Shown piece by piece: positions 15,480-20,981 of a stretch of 20,981 bases of DNA. Both the position numbers and the translations under genes were made by a program. This DNA comes from Anaerolineaceae bacterium UBA5838 (lineage in GTDB: Bacteria > Chloroflexota > Anaerolineae > Anaerolineales > Anaerolineaceae). The stretch is from NCBI GenBank assembly GCA_002432795.1, contig DJGU01000068.1, positions 1 to 20,981 on the forward strand, in the 5' to 3' direction. Position 1 is the first letter of the stretch, and every line of letters starts with the position of its first letter. The notes beneath the pieces are model-generated. The model worked only from the letters and a program-made list of their open reading frames with translations, was not told the origin of the DNA and did no database searches.

Positions 15480-15560
15480 GCAGCAGATGTTCTATTGGCA
15501 GAGAGCGGCACAACCAGCTCTAAACCAAATTTCACTTGATGGTTATCTAAAAAGACAATA

Positions 15561-15601
15561 GAAAAACAAAGACTGGAACTGGGTTTGGGTAGTCCCAGTC
15601 T
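15561..15601 (-). terminator. Rho-independent terminator after the small interrupted ORF and MFS gene
   Basis: Arms 15570-15579 and 15592-15601 form a 10-bp stem with one wobble pair on the minus strand, loop 12 nt, followed by TTTGTTTTTC. It lies 21 nt past the stop of the small ORF at 15623. The long loop makes it a little weaker than the other terminators here. Confidence 0.65.
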
Positions 15602-15622
15602 CGTATCACATGAAAACTTATG

Positions 15623-15793
15623 TTATTTCAGCGGAATATCTGGTGGTATGTTCTTGGGGATATTGGTTCGGTAAATCGGTCCACCCTCAACCACTCTCTT
15701 TGGATGTGTCTTTTGAGCTTGGGCTGCATCCGCACAAGGATCCGATAGCTAAATTTGTGGGTCTTCCTCAGTTTTTTGGATCGGTTTTTCCAT
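15623..15793 (-). pseudogene. Small ORF (56 codons) with an in-frame TAG, unknown function
   Basis: From an ATG at 15793, with a perfect AGGAG 6 nt upstream, the frame reads MEKPIQKTEEDPQI, then TAG (15751-15749), then 41 sense codons to a TAA at 15625-15623. The part after TAG is protein-like: it contains one Cys and the proline-rich GGPIYRTNIPKNIPPDIP. It is not simple shadow coding, because no other real gene overlaps it. The MFS stop is 79 nt upstream and a terminator follows, so it fits as the last gene of that transcript. It may be a nonsense-mutated small gene, a read-through gene, or a true 14-residue peptide. Several genes in this window end in TAG, so general recoding of TAG is unlikely. 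I recognise no family. Confidence 0.5.
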
Positions 15794-15872
15794 GGTCAAC
15801 TCCTATCTCTTTCAATCAGTATTCAAATTGAAATAAGAACTTTCCAGTTTTACAACGTTTGTATAATCCCTG

Positions 15873-17027
15873 TCAGATATTCTGCTCTGCCAGCACTTTG
15901 TTTAACCGCTCTGTCCCAATGGTCAGTAGCAATGCCAGCAAAAGCAGCCCGAATGGATAGAGCTGCAGACCGAATCGATCGACCGTTAGTCCCAATAGCG
16001 GCGGCATCAGTGTCAGCCCAACATAGGCGGTTGCCATCTGTATGCCCATCAGATTGGCTGAGTTTTCCGCGCCAAAGCGGCGTGGGGTTTCGTGCAACAG
16101 GGTTGGATAAATAGGCGCACATCCCAGACCAATGATCATCAGACCCGCAAGGCTCAATATAGGTAAGGGCAGGAACATCAGACTAATACCCAGCAAGATC
16201 ATCGCCTGCCCACCCCGAATTAGGTTTTTTGCGTCAAAATGGGATGAAAGGAAACCGTTAAGGAATCTCCCCAGGGTGATCCCCAGATAGTAAGCCGAAG
16301 CCCCTCCAGCTGCCAAAACACTGCTGAGCCCGCGCTGCTCCACCAGAAAACTGGCTGCCCACAGCCCCGTGCTGGCTTCCACCGCACAATACGCAAAGAA
16401 TGCCACCAGATTTGGGGTCATACCACGGATACGCTGTCTCTTACCCCTACCGGTAGCTGTCTGCGGCGAGGGTGGTGTGGGAAAACGCCGCCATAGGGGC
16501 AGTGAGATTGCAAGTATTGCGACCAATGTGAACTGGACGATCGCGACGGTGCGGTAGCCCATCTGCCAGCGACCCGTCTGATTAAGCATGAAAGCCATGA
16601 TCAACGGACCAGTCGTGGCGCCCACACCCCAAAAGCTGTGAAGCCAGTTCATATGCCGCGCCGCAAAGTTGCGCGCCACAAAATCATTCAGCGCCGCATC
16701 CACCGCGCCTGCGCCTAATCCCAGCGGGAACGCAATAAGGCAGAGCCAAAGATAATCCTGGCTGAAAGAATATCCCAACAGTGCCAGGGCGGTCATCAGC
16801 ACGCTCACAAGCGTTAGCTTGCCCGTACCCATTCGTCGGATTAACATCCCGCTAAACAGGCTGGAGATGATAGTGCTGCCTGAAACAATCATCGAAACCA
16901 GCCCAGCCCCCGCAAGCGGCAGCCCGAGCTCGCCCTGCATCACTGGCCAGGCAGCCCCAAGCATTGAATCGGGCAGCCCAAGGCTGATGAAAGCAATGTA
17001 GATGATGATCAGCAGCAAAGTAGTCAT
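15873..17027 (-). CDS. MFS transporter
   Basis: This 384-aa inner-membrane protein is made of about 12 hydrophobic segments. It begins with TM1 and the motif GLPDSMLGAAWP (17-28) found in a sugar/drug-type MFS subgroup. The loop between TM2 and TM3 has GMLIRRMGTGKL (60-71), a version of MFS motif A. A central loop near residues 182-200 is basic and cytoplasmic. It should be a proton-coupled secondary transporter; substrate not predictable from sequence. GGGAG lies 7 nt before the ATG at 17027. It has its own promoter (17044-17074), directly after the bacterioferritin terminator. The small ORF at 15623-15793 probably shares its transcript. Confidence 0.9.
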   Translation of the reverse strand: MTTLLLIIIYIAFISLGLPDSMLGAAWPVMQGELGLPLAGAGLVSMIVSGSTIISSLFSGMLIRRMGTGKLTLVSVLMTALALLGYSFSQDYLWLCLIAFPLGLGAGAVDAALNDFVARNFAARHMNWLHSFWGVGATTGPLIMAFMLNQTGRWQMGYRTVAIVQFTLVAILAISLPLWRRFPTPPSPQTATGRGKRQRIRGMTPNLVAFFAYCAVEASTGLWAASFLVEQRGLSSVLAAGGASAYYLGITLGRFLNGFLSSHFDAKNLIRGGQAMILLGISLMFLPLPILSLAGLMIIGLGCAPIYPTLLHETPRRFGAENSANLMGIQMATAYVGLTLMPPLLGLTVDRFGLQLYPFGLLLLALLLTIGTERLNKVLAEQNI

Positions 17028-17043
17028 GGAAAAACTCCCACTG

Positions 17044-17074
17044 ATTTTACCGCTTTAAGGTCACAGGATGTCAA
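17044..17074 (-). promoter_or_regulatory. Promoter of the MFS gene
   Basis: On the minus strand a perfect -35 TTGACA (17074-17069) is followed after 19 nt by TAAAAT (17049-17044). The spacing is 1-2 nt long for a sigma-70 promoter. It sits between the bacterioferritin terminator and the MFS ribosome site, where a promoter is needed. Confidence 0.45.
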
Positions 17075-17081
17075 ACCTAAC

Positions 17082-17113
17082 AAAAAAAGACCCCGGCTGT
17101 GCCAGGGTCTTTT
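17082..17113 (-). terminator. Rho-independent terminator of the bacterioferritin operon
   Basis: On the minus strand AAAAGACCC (17113-17105) pairs with GGGTCTTTT (17093-17085). A T-G wobble and an inner GGC-ACA-GCC hairpin make a nearly continuous 13-bp stem with a 3-nt loop, then a run of seven T residues. It begins 13 nt after the bfr stop. Confidence 0.92.
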
Positions 17114-17126
17114 GCTTGAAAAGGTG

Positions 17127-17591
17127 CTATTTAATCGTGGAAAGGTAGAAGGGCAGTGTCATCTGCTCAATCTGACCGATTTGCTCTTCAAAGAAGTCCA
17201 CATGTTCTTCTTCATCTGACAGAATTTTTTCCAAGACCTTCTTGGTTTGGTTGTCTTTCTCAGAAACCACCAGTTTGATCGCTTCGTTGTACATTCTAAC
17301 GGCATCAGTCTCCAGGATGAGGTCATTTTTGAGCATTTCGTCCACTGTTTTGCCGATATGAATGGCATCCAGCTCGCTGACGATCGGACGACCTTCCAGG
17401 AACAGAATCCGTTCAATCAGGGTCTCTGCATGCTTCATTTCCTCAATGGCGCGATGTTCTTCAGCTTCACCGAGTTTCTCATAACCCCAATCCTCGTACA
17501 TCTCAGCATGGACCATATACTGGCTGATAGCAGTTAGCTCTTCACGCAGCAAACCATTTAATGTTTCAATTACTTTTTCAGTGCCTTTCAT
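17127..17591 (-). CDS. bfr: Bacterioferritin, second of a tandem pair
   Basis: This 154-aa four-helix protein stores iron in a 24-subunit shell after oxidising Fe(II). All ferroxidase ligands are at the classic positions: Glu18, Glu51, His54, Glu94, Glu127 and His130, with Tyr25 nearby. Met52, the haem ligand at the subunit-pair interface, is present, so this is a true bacterioferritin rather than a ferritin. GGAGGA lies just before the ATG at 17591. It is downstream of its paralogue by 11 nt and followed by a strong terminator. The two copies have clearly diverged (for example in residues 37-50 and 70-100), so the duplication is old. Confidence 0.93.
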   Translation of the reverse strand: MKGTEKVIETLNGLLREELTAISQYMVHAEMYEDWGYEKLGEAEEHRAIEEMKHAETLIERILFLEGRPIVSELDAIHIGKTVDEMLKNDLILETDAVRMYNEAIKLVVSEKDNQTKKVLEKILSDEEEHVDFFEEQIGQIEQMTLPFYLSTIK

Positions 17592-17602
17592 GCTTCCTCC
17601 GC

Positions 17603-18067
17603 TTACTTCACTGTGGTCAGATACTGCTCAAGACCCATTTGCTCGATTTGCTCAAGCTGTGCCTCGATGTAATCTATATGCTCTTCTTCATCCCTCAGGA
17701 TTCCTTCAAGTAGTTCCTTGGTGCCGTTATCCAATAAGTCTGAGGCGAGTTTTATGGCTTCGTTGTAATCCTTGATCGCGTCTTCTTCAGCTTTTTTGTC
17801 ATTTTCAAGCATACCCGGAACGGTATCAGCAATGTGGATCTTGTTAAGCTTATCTACCACTGGTGTGCCCCCAAGGAAAAGGATCCTCGAGATCAACTTC
17901 TCAGCATGTTTCATCTCACCGATCGAGCGCTTTTCAATGCTTTCGTGCAGGGCTTCGTAACCCCAATCTCCACATTCTTCGGCATGAACAAAATACTGGT
18001 TGACAGCTGTCAGCTCATCCGCCAGCAAGTAGTTCAGTTTTTCAATAATTTCAGGTTTACCTTTCAT
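17603..18067 (-). CDS. bfr: Bacterioferritin, first of a tandem pair
   Basis: This 154-aa protein is the same length as its neighbour. Ferroxidase ligands Glu18, Glu51, His54, Glu94, Glu127 and His130 and the haem-binding Met52 are all conserved. AAGGAG lies 7 nt before the ATG at 18067, and a -10 box overlapped by an inverted repeat lies at 18086-18111. Because both paralogues keep both the ferroxidase and the haem site, they may form mixed shells in vivo, unlike pairs in which one subunit has lost a function. This is inference. Confidence 0.93.
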   Translation of the reverse strand: MKGKPEIIEKLNYLLADELTAVNQYFVHAEECGDWGYEALHESIEKRSIGEMKHAEKLISRILFLGGTPVVDKLNKIHIADTVPGMLENDKKAEEDAIKDYNEAIKLASDLLDNGTKELLEGILRDEEEHIDYIEAQLEQIEQMGLEQYLTTVK

Positions 18068-18085
18068 TCAAAACTCCTTTCATAT

Positions 18086-18111
18086 GTTCGGTAATTTATT
18101 ATAACCCGAAC
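18086..18111. promoter_or_regulatory. Inverted repeat over the bacterioferritin promoter, candidate operator
   Basis: GTTCGG (18086-18091) and CCGAAC (18106-18111) form a perfect 6-bp inverted repeat around an AT-rich 14-nt centre. That centre holds a minus-strand TATAAT at 18103-18098. The symmetric arrangement around the -10 suits a repressor. No -35 match is seen at normal spacing. Confidence 0.45.
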
Positions 18112-18340
18112 TAAAGCATGCTTTCCCCTGGTACAACCAAAATTTCTCTTTTGTCCGTTAAGATCTGGCACAAATTTGGTGTTGCTGAGCTTTTTTACCC
18201 TCCTCAACAGAAAACATCCACATCGAGTAAAATACTTGTGAAATTAAGGGCTTGCAACTATTTCAAAGTTTACAGGTTAATGTTTACATATTCAGGGTCT
18301 CCGGACTGGTGACGGCGAGCCCTTTACGGAGAGTTTAATA
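18112..18340. other. Intergenic region between bfr operon and acyltransferase gene
   Basis: This 229-nt AT-rich divergent region should hold the acyltransferase promoter, but no confident -35/-10 pair can be named. A 6-bp inverted repeat (18298-18303 TCTCCG, 18327-18332 CGGAGA) overlaps the ribosome site of the downstream gene. An open frame at 18118-18312 has no ribosome site and is not called. Confidence 0.5.
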
Positions 18341-19633
18341 ATGGGCACTTTTACCGACAATGTCATGGGGAACTACAACCAGAAGCTGGCAAATACAAAA
18401 ATTGCCGACTTCCCGCGCTATGACTTCTTCAAAGAAGTCAAACCTCAAGCCAGATATTTGACTCCAGTCGCCTGGGCGCTCAGTTATCCTGACGTCTGGA
18501 AGCATAAGACGCACTTTTACCGTGATTTGCAGGGCGTCAAGCCTCCTTACTTGTTACTTTGCAACCATAACAGTTTTTTCGACTTTAAAGTCATGACCGC
18601 TGCCATCTTCCCAAAGCGCGCCAACTACGTAGTCGCACTAGATGGCTTCATCGGGCGCGAGTGGATCATGCGTGAGGTCGGCTGCATTGCCAAGCGTAAA
18701 TTCGTCAATGACCTCGAGCTGATCCGCCAGACTGTCGAACTGCTCAAACAGAACCAGATCGTCGCTTATTACCCTGAAGCGCGTTATTCCCTGATCGGCA
18801 CAGACGCGATCTTGCCAGAATCTCTGGGCAAAATGATCCGCTTTTTGAAAGTTCCGGTCGTGACCCTGATCTCACACGGACATCACATCAATGAACCCGC
18901 GTGGAATCAAACCAACCGCGGCGTTCCGACCTCCACAGAGCTAAAACTGCTGCTCACCCAGCAGGAAGTTGAAACGCTCGACGCGAAAACGATCCAGCAG
19001 CGTGTTGAGCAAAGTTTCGAATACGACGACTTTGCCTGGCAGTTTGAAAATAAAATCGTTCAGGACGCCCCTGACCGTGCTGAAGGGCTGCATCGTGTGC
19101 TTTATCAATGCCCCCACTGCCAGACGGAATACCGCATGAACAGTCAGGGAAGCGAAATTTTCTGCGAAGCCTGCGGCAAACACTGGCAATTAACAGAGTA
19201 TGGTCAACTCCAGGCTGTTGAAGGCGACACGGAATTCCCCCATCCCCCTGACTGGTATGAATGGGAGCGGGCGAACGTCCGGCGTGAGATCGAAGCCGGC
19301 ACTTATGCTCTGGAATGCGAGGTTCTGGTGGATTCCCTGCCCAACAGCGATGGTTTTGTCCAGATGGGTAAGGGTTGGTTGCGGCATGACATGGATGGCA
19401 TCATCCTGCGCGGAGAGTATTTGGGTGAGAAATTCGAGGTCGTGAAGACAGTACCCTCTTTGTACTCGATCCACATTGAATACAACTACATCGACAAGAA
19501 AATGGACTGCATCGACGTCAGCACCCTGGATGATACTTACTTTGTCTACCCCACCACCCGCGATGCTTCGGTGACCAAAGTCTCGCTGGCAGTCGAAGAA
19601 CTCTACAAACTCAAGGTGCGTGAAGCGCGATAG
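18341..19633 (+). CDS. PlsC-like acyltransferase with zinc ribbon and unknown C-terminal domain
   Basis: This 430-aa protein has an N-terminal lysophospholipid acyltransferase-like domain (about 40-230) with the catalytic HX4D motif as CNHNSFFDF (His76, Asp81). The usual FPEGTRS block appears as YYPEARYS (143-150). No strong TM segment precedes the domain. A CPHC...CEAC zinc ribbon (Cys257, 260, 275, 278) follows. Then comes a roughly 130-aa C-terminal region (about 300-430), probably beta-rich, that I do not recognise. GGAGAG lies 7 nt before the ATG at 18341. The probable reaction is transfer of an acyl chain to a glycerophospholipid or related acceptor; the ribbon may bind partners or nucleic acid. 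It is monocistronic and convergent with the guanylyltransferase gene. Family assignment is good, substrate unknown. Confidence 0.82.
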   Translation: MGTFTDNVMGNYNQKLANTKIADFPRYDFFKEVKPQARYLTPVAWALSYPDVWKHKTHFYRDLQGVKPPYLLLCNHNSFFDFKVMTAAIFPKRANYVVALDGFIGREWIMREVGCIAKRKFVNDLELIRQTVELLKQNQIVAYYPEARYSLIGTDAILPESLGKMIRFLKVPVVTLISHGHHINEPAWNQTNRGVPTSTELKLLLTQQEVETLDAKTIQQRVEQSFEYDDFAWQFENKIVQDAPDRAEGLHRVLYQCPHCQTEYRMNSQGSEIFCEACGKHWQLTEYGQLQAVEGDTEFPHPPDWYEWERANVRREIEAGTYALECEVLVDSLPNSDGFVQMGKGWLRHDMDGIILRGEYLGEKFEVVKTVPSLYSIHIEYNYIDKKMDCIDVSTLDDTYFVYPTTRDASVTKVSLAVEELYKLKVREAR

Positions 19634-19667
19634 AGGCAAATCCGCGGTAGGGCGGTCTTCATTGAGG

Positions 19668-19689
19668 CTGAATAACAGCGGTTATTCAG
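19668..19689. other. 9-bp perfect hairpin between convergent genes
   Basis: CTGAATAAC and GTTATTCAG pair perfectly around a 4-nt AGCG loop, 35 nt after the acyltransferase stop. No T run follows on either strand, so it is not a classical terminator but could stabilise or punctuate the 3' end. The preceding GTAGGGCGG (19647-19655) resembles the head of the other repeats. Confidence 0.5.
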
Positions 19690-19797
19690 GTGGGTTGGCC
19701 ATGACCGAATCCTGGCAGGCTGCTATTCTTTAACGCCATGCTCTTGGAGCACGTTAACCTCCCCTACCAGCTGTGAGCTATTACCTATTAGCTGATC

Positions 19798-20868
19798 CTA
19801 CGCCAAATCCTGACGTCCAATTTCCTTCAGATACTCCACAAAAGCCTTCACCTCTCCGGCATGAGCCATGTCGCACACCAGGAGTGCATCGGGAGTATCC
19901 ACAATGATCAGGTTTTCCAACCCAATCCCAGCCACCAAGCGCTTGCCTGCAATGACCATTGAATTTTCTGAATCCCGAAGGATTACTTCACCACTTTTAC
20001 TGTTGCCCTTCTCATCCGAGTCAAGCACGGTCTTGAGGTTGTTCCAGGTGCCCACATCGAGCCAATCCATGTCTGCCGGCAAAACGATCACCCGTTTGGC
20101 ATTTTCCATGATGCCGTAGTCAATCGTCTGCTTGGCAATGCCCGGCCATAATTCGCGTAAAACAGCGTCATATTGCTCAGTGCCAATTGTGTCGGCTATG
20201 CGCATCAGGCGCGCATGCAGGTCCGGCATCTGCCTCTTGAATTCCCCCATGATCCGATCCACTTGCCAGATAAACATACCGCTATTCCAGGAGTACTTCC
20301 CCAGGTTAACCATCCGCTGCGCATTTTGGGCAATCGGCTTTTCCACAAAACGCTCCGCCTTGTATGCCTTGAAACCCTGTTTCTCCCCCAGAAGTTCTGC
20401 CTGCTCGATATAGCCGTATGAGGTCGACGGCCAGGTAGGTTTGATGCCAAGCGTGACGAGGTATTCATCCTTGGCAAAAGCCAGAGCAGAACTGATGACT
20501 GACCTGAAGACTTCCGGTTTGCCGATGATGTGGTCCGCCGTCAGTACCGCCATGGTTGCATCAGGGTCACGGGCTTTTAGGTGAATAGCTGCCAATCCAA
20601 TTGCCGGAGCCGTACCCCGGCCTTCCGGCTCAACAATAAAGTTGGCCTCAGGGATGGATGGGACTTGCTCATGCAAGACCTGGTTGTGATCAGCGCTGGC
20701 TACTACCAGGATTTGATCCGGTGAGAACAGAGGCAAGAGCCTTTCGACCGCAATTTCAAACATACTTTTATCGCCATAAAGACGAAGGGCGGGTTTGGGG
20801 AGATGTTCACGGCTCAGCGGCCACAAACGTGTGCCAGCACCACCTGCCATGATCAAGGCATAATCCAT
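19798..20868 (-). CDS. manC: Mannose-1-phosphate guanylyltransferase
   Basis: This 356-aa cytoplasmic enzyme makes GDP-mannose from mannose-1-phosphate and GTP for glycan and envelope synthesis. It has the nucleotidyltransferase signature GGAGTRLWPLSR (9-20) with Lys25 in PKPAL, EPEGRGTAPAIGLAA (80-94), LTADHII (109-115) with the predicted metal-binding Asp112, and WNSGMFIW and DWLDVGTWNNL further on. There is no C-terminal phosphomannose isomerase domain, so it is the single-function form. The frame opens 18 codons earlier, but the ATG at 20868 starts MDYALIMAGG and has GGAGG 6 nt upstream. No other sugar-nucleotide gene is in the window. Confidence 0.92.
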   Translation of the reverse strand: MDYALIMAGGAGTRLWPLSREHLPKPALRLYGDKSMFEIAVERLLPLFSPDQILVVASADHNQVLHEQVPSIPEANFIVEPEGRGTAPAIGLAAIHLKARDPDATMAVLTADHIIGKPEVFRSVISSALAFAKDEYLVTLGIKPTWPSTSYGYIEQAELLGEKQGFKAYKAERFVEKPIAQNAQRMVNLGKYSWNSGMFIWQVDRIMGEFKRQMPDLHARLMRIADTIGTEQYDAVLRELWPGIAKQTIDYGIMENAKRVIVLPADMDWLDVGTWNNLKTVLDSDEKGNSKSGEVILRDSENSMVIAGKRLVAGIGLENLIIVDTPDALLVCDMAHAGEVKAFVEYLKEIGRQDLA

Positions 20869-20899
20869 TAAAAGCCTCCAGTATTCTTGTGTTTCTCTG

Positions 20900-20905
20900 A
20901 TTATA
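20900..20905 (-). promoter_or_regulatory. Candidate -10 box of manC
   Basis: A perfect TATAAT on the minus strand lies 31 nt upstream of the manC start. A small palindrome, TTGCC-TAAG-GGCAA (20909-20922), sits immediately upstream. No -35 consensus is present at 16-18 nt. Confidence 0.4.
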
Positions 20906-20981
20906 CCCTTGCCTAAGGGCAATCATTGGAATACATTGGTTGGAGTCTTTTGTCATTGCGACTGCTTGCGTACAGAGTAGG

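Larger units (their letters stand above)
14916..15569. other. Gene-free repeat island
   Basis: No ORF here has a ribosome site or protein-like sequence. The stretch is largely made of repeats, listed separately: two 89-bp elements, two GTAG-type palindromes, a short fragment of the 89-bp element and a 69-bp imperfect inverted repeat. A G5/C5 hairpin (15194-15209) also lies between them. It separates the tldDE operon from the convergent MFS/small ORF transcript. Confidence 0.7.

Noticed and set aside
15013..15508. Repeat island as a CRISPR array
   Set aside because: Repeats are 89 bp, imperfect, only two full copies, without regular spacers or cas genes.
15749..15751. In-frame TAG read as pyrrolysine
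   Set aside because: TAG ends several ordinary genes here and no Pyl genes are visible, so recoding is not supported.
15610..15831. Open frame of 73 codons on plus
   Set aside because: No ribosome site. The opposite strand carries a better supported small ORF with ribosome site and terminator.
18118..18312. Open frame of 64 codons on plus
   Set aside because: No Shine-Dalgarno, and it covers the promoter region of the acyltransferase gene.

Overview
The window looks like chromosomal DNA of a free-living bacterium of roughly 50% GC. My best guess is the class Anaerolineae (phylum Chloroflexota). This is an inference from two things: the gene set (a Yip1 protein, MacB-type ABC genes and a secreted Ig-like protein in one operon, next to TldD/TldE and paired bacterioferritins) and the abundance of small palindromic repeats between genes. 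No rRNA, tRNA, CRISPR array, IS element or phage module is visible. TAG, TAA and TGA are all used as ordinary stop codons.

Layout, left to right. At 1-91 there may be the start of a minus-strand membrane or secreted protein. At 213-4131 (minus) a large double-FtsX permease is followed by its ABC ATPase, ending in a strong terminator. At 4132-4583 is a gene-poor stretch rich in GTAG-headed palindromes. At 4584-5564 (plus) is a solitary tyrosine recombinase. At 5604-7094 (minus) lie lipoate-protein ligase and a small acidic protein of unknown function. At 7255-11818 (minus) is a four-gene operon: Yip1-family membrane protein, ABC ATPase, secreted Ig-like protein, MacB-type permease. At 12023-14864 (plus) is the tldD-tldE peptidase pair. 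At 14865-15569 is an island of repeats. At 15623-15793 (minus) is a small ORF with a good ribosome site that is interrupted by an in-frame TAG and followed by a terminator. At 15873-17027 (minus) is an MFS transporter with its own promoter. At 17127-18067 (minus) are two tandem bacterioferritins ending in a terminator. At 18341-19633 (plus) is an acyltransferase-like protein with a zinc ribbon and an extra C-terminal domain. At 19798-20868 (minus) is mannose-1-phosphate guanylyltransferase.

The most coherent accessory unit is the Yip1-ATPase-secreted protein-permease operon: an envelope ABC complex encoded together with a probable extracellular partner. The least ordinary signals lie between genes. 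A set of palindromes shares one architecture (a GTAG-like head directly abutting 8-12 bp arms with a 5-9 nt loop) although the arm sequences differ. The other is the small interrupted ORF. No RAYT transposase, the usual mover of GTAG-headed REPs, is present here.
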